A stretch of DNA of 13,252 nucleotides. Origin: a bacterium. Its GTDB lineage: Bacteria; Patescibacteriota; Minisyncoccia; UBA6257; 2-01-FULL-56-20. Shown piece after piece: positions 12,684-13,252 of the stretch. The notes below the pieces were generated by a model, which saw only the letters and a list, made by a program, of their open reading frames with translations, was not told where the DNA came from and did not search any database. Where the stretch lies: the NCBI GenBank assembly GCA_021801885.1, contig JAKABL010000017.1:1-13252 (forward strand). The letters are read 5' to 3'. Numbering within the stretch: position 1 is the stretch's first letter; every line of letters starts with the position of its first letter. The position numbers and the translations under genes are program-made.

Positions 12684-13252
12684 ATGACCCCTCGCTTCAT
12701 CGACGCCCATACCCATGTGCAGTTCTCCGCATACGATGCGCCGGGCGACCGCGACGGTGTGCTGCGGCGCGCGAAAGAGGCGGATGTATCCATGATCAAT
12801 GTGGGAACGGAGCGCGGCACCTCTGCCGCCGCGGTCGCGCTCGCGGAAGCCCATGCGGCGGATGGCGTGTTCGCCGCGGTGGGACTCCATCCTATTCATA
12901 CCGGACGGTCATATCATGATGAGGACGAGCTCGGCCGGGGCGATGCCGCCGCGGCGCGTGCGGCGCACGGCGAGGCGTTCGACGCGGAATATTATAGGAA
13001 GCTTGCGGAGCATCCGCGCGTGCGGGCGATCGGGGAGTGCGGCCTCGATTATTTCCATTTCAACGAGGACGAGCCGCGGGAGGCCCAGATCGCCCGGCAG
13101 AAGGCCGCGTTCGCGGCGCAGATGGCGCTTTCGAAAGAGGTCGGCAAGCCGCTCATGATCCATTGCCGCGATGCGTTCGGCGATGTGCGCGCCATGCTTC
13201 GCGCGGCGGGATCATCGGGCTATACCCCGGGCGTGGTGCATTTTTTCACGGG
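12684..13252 (+). CDS. tatD: TatD-family metal-dependent hydrolase (DNase), 3'-truncated by window edge
   Basis: The frame is open to the last base and lacks a stop, so the C-terminus is outside; 189 complete codons are visible of about 260-280 expected. TatD proteins are metal-dependent TIM-barrel nucleases. Seen: FIDAHTHVQF (metal ligands H9, H11), FAAVGLHPIH (63-72), AIGECGLDYFHF with Glu118, a Q-x5-F-x2-QM-LSKEVGKPLMIHCRDAF block with His160, and VVHFFTG with His186. All metal-ligand positions expected this far are present. About 30 extra residues follow GLHP (73-105), rich in Asp, Glu and Ala, longer than in E. coli TatD. The ATG at 12684 begins the family homology; no Shine-Dalgarno or promoter is obvious, so it is probably expressed with metG. 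Confidence 0.93.
   Translation, partial: MTPRFIDAHTHVQFSAYDAPGDRDGVLRRAKEADVSMINVGTERGTSAAAVALAEAHAADGVFAAVGLHPIHTGRSYHDEDELGRGDAAAARAAHGEAFDAEYYRKLAEHPRVRAIGECGLDYFHFNEDEPREAQIARQKAAFAAQMALSKEVGKPLMIHCRDAFGDVRAMLRAAGSSGYTPGVVHFFT

Noticed and set aside
1..13252. Search for tRNA, rRNA, CRISPR repeats, insertion-sequence ends, toxin-antitoxin or phage genes
   Set aside because: Intergenic gaps are all under 130 bases and show only promoters, hairpins and the short inverted repeat; none of these element types was seen by reading both strands.

Overview
This is a GC-rich, tightly packed bacterial window in which every confident gene is on the + strand. It holds 14 protein genes, the first and last cut by the window edges. 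No RNA genes, insertion sequences, CRISPR arrays or phage genes are visible, and no stretch over 300 bases lacks a gene. TGA ends several genes cleanly (rpe, the transketolase N half, the M16 peptidase, the AI-2E permease), so the code is standard and not the UGA-recoded code of SR1/Gracilibacteria. Small compact genes, a transketolase split in two, a pentose-phosphate/lower-glycolysis cluster and a short MetRS suggest a Patescibacteria (CPR) member, perhaps Parcubacteria/Kaiserbacteria-like. That placement is inference; I could not run a phylogeny.

Positions 1-6451 form a central-carbon block: the 3' part of GAPDH, RpiB, ribulose-phosphate 3-epimerase (RPE), transketolase N half, an unrecognised four-helix membrane protein, transketolase C half, a PfkB-family kinase and class II fructose-bisphosphate aldolase. 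Together they cover the isomerase, epimerase and transketolase steps that interconvert pentose and hexose phosphates, plus aldolase and GAPDH leading into lower glycolysis. Positions 6506-7168 encode ribosomal protein L25/CTC, followed by a perfect 10-bp GCGA-loop hairpin. Positions 7288-8808 encode a membrane-anchored coiled-coil protein with a C-terminal lytic-transglycosylase domain. It is followed closely by an M16 zinc peptidase and an AI-2E-type permease, a likely cell-envelope group. Positions 11202-13252 hold metG and the 5' part of tatD, a common bacterial neighbour pair.

The most interesting signal is regulatory. Several genes have a good sigma-70 -10 hexamer ending only 6-9 nt before the start codon (rpe, pfkB, rplY, the coiled-coil hydrolase, metG), and most genes lack a usable Shine-Dalgarno. 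This predicts leaderless or near-leaderless mRNAs. A promoter-like sequence with both hexamers and a 17-bp spacer lies inside rpe on codons that look atypical for this window, upstream of the transketolase N half. I found no clear previously undescribed multi-gene system; the window is mainly housekeeping, with a few unusual architectures listed as findings.
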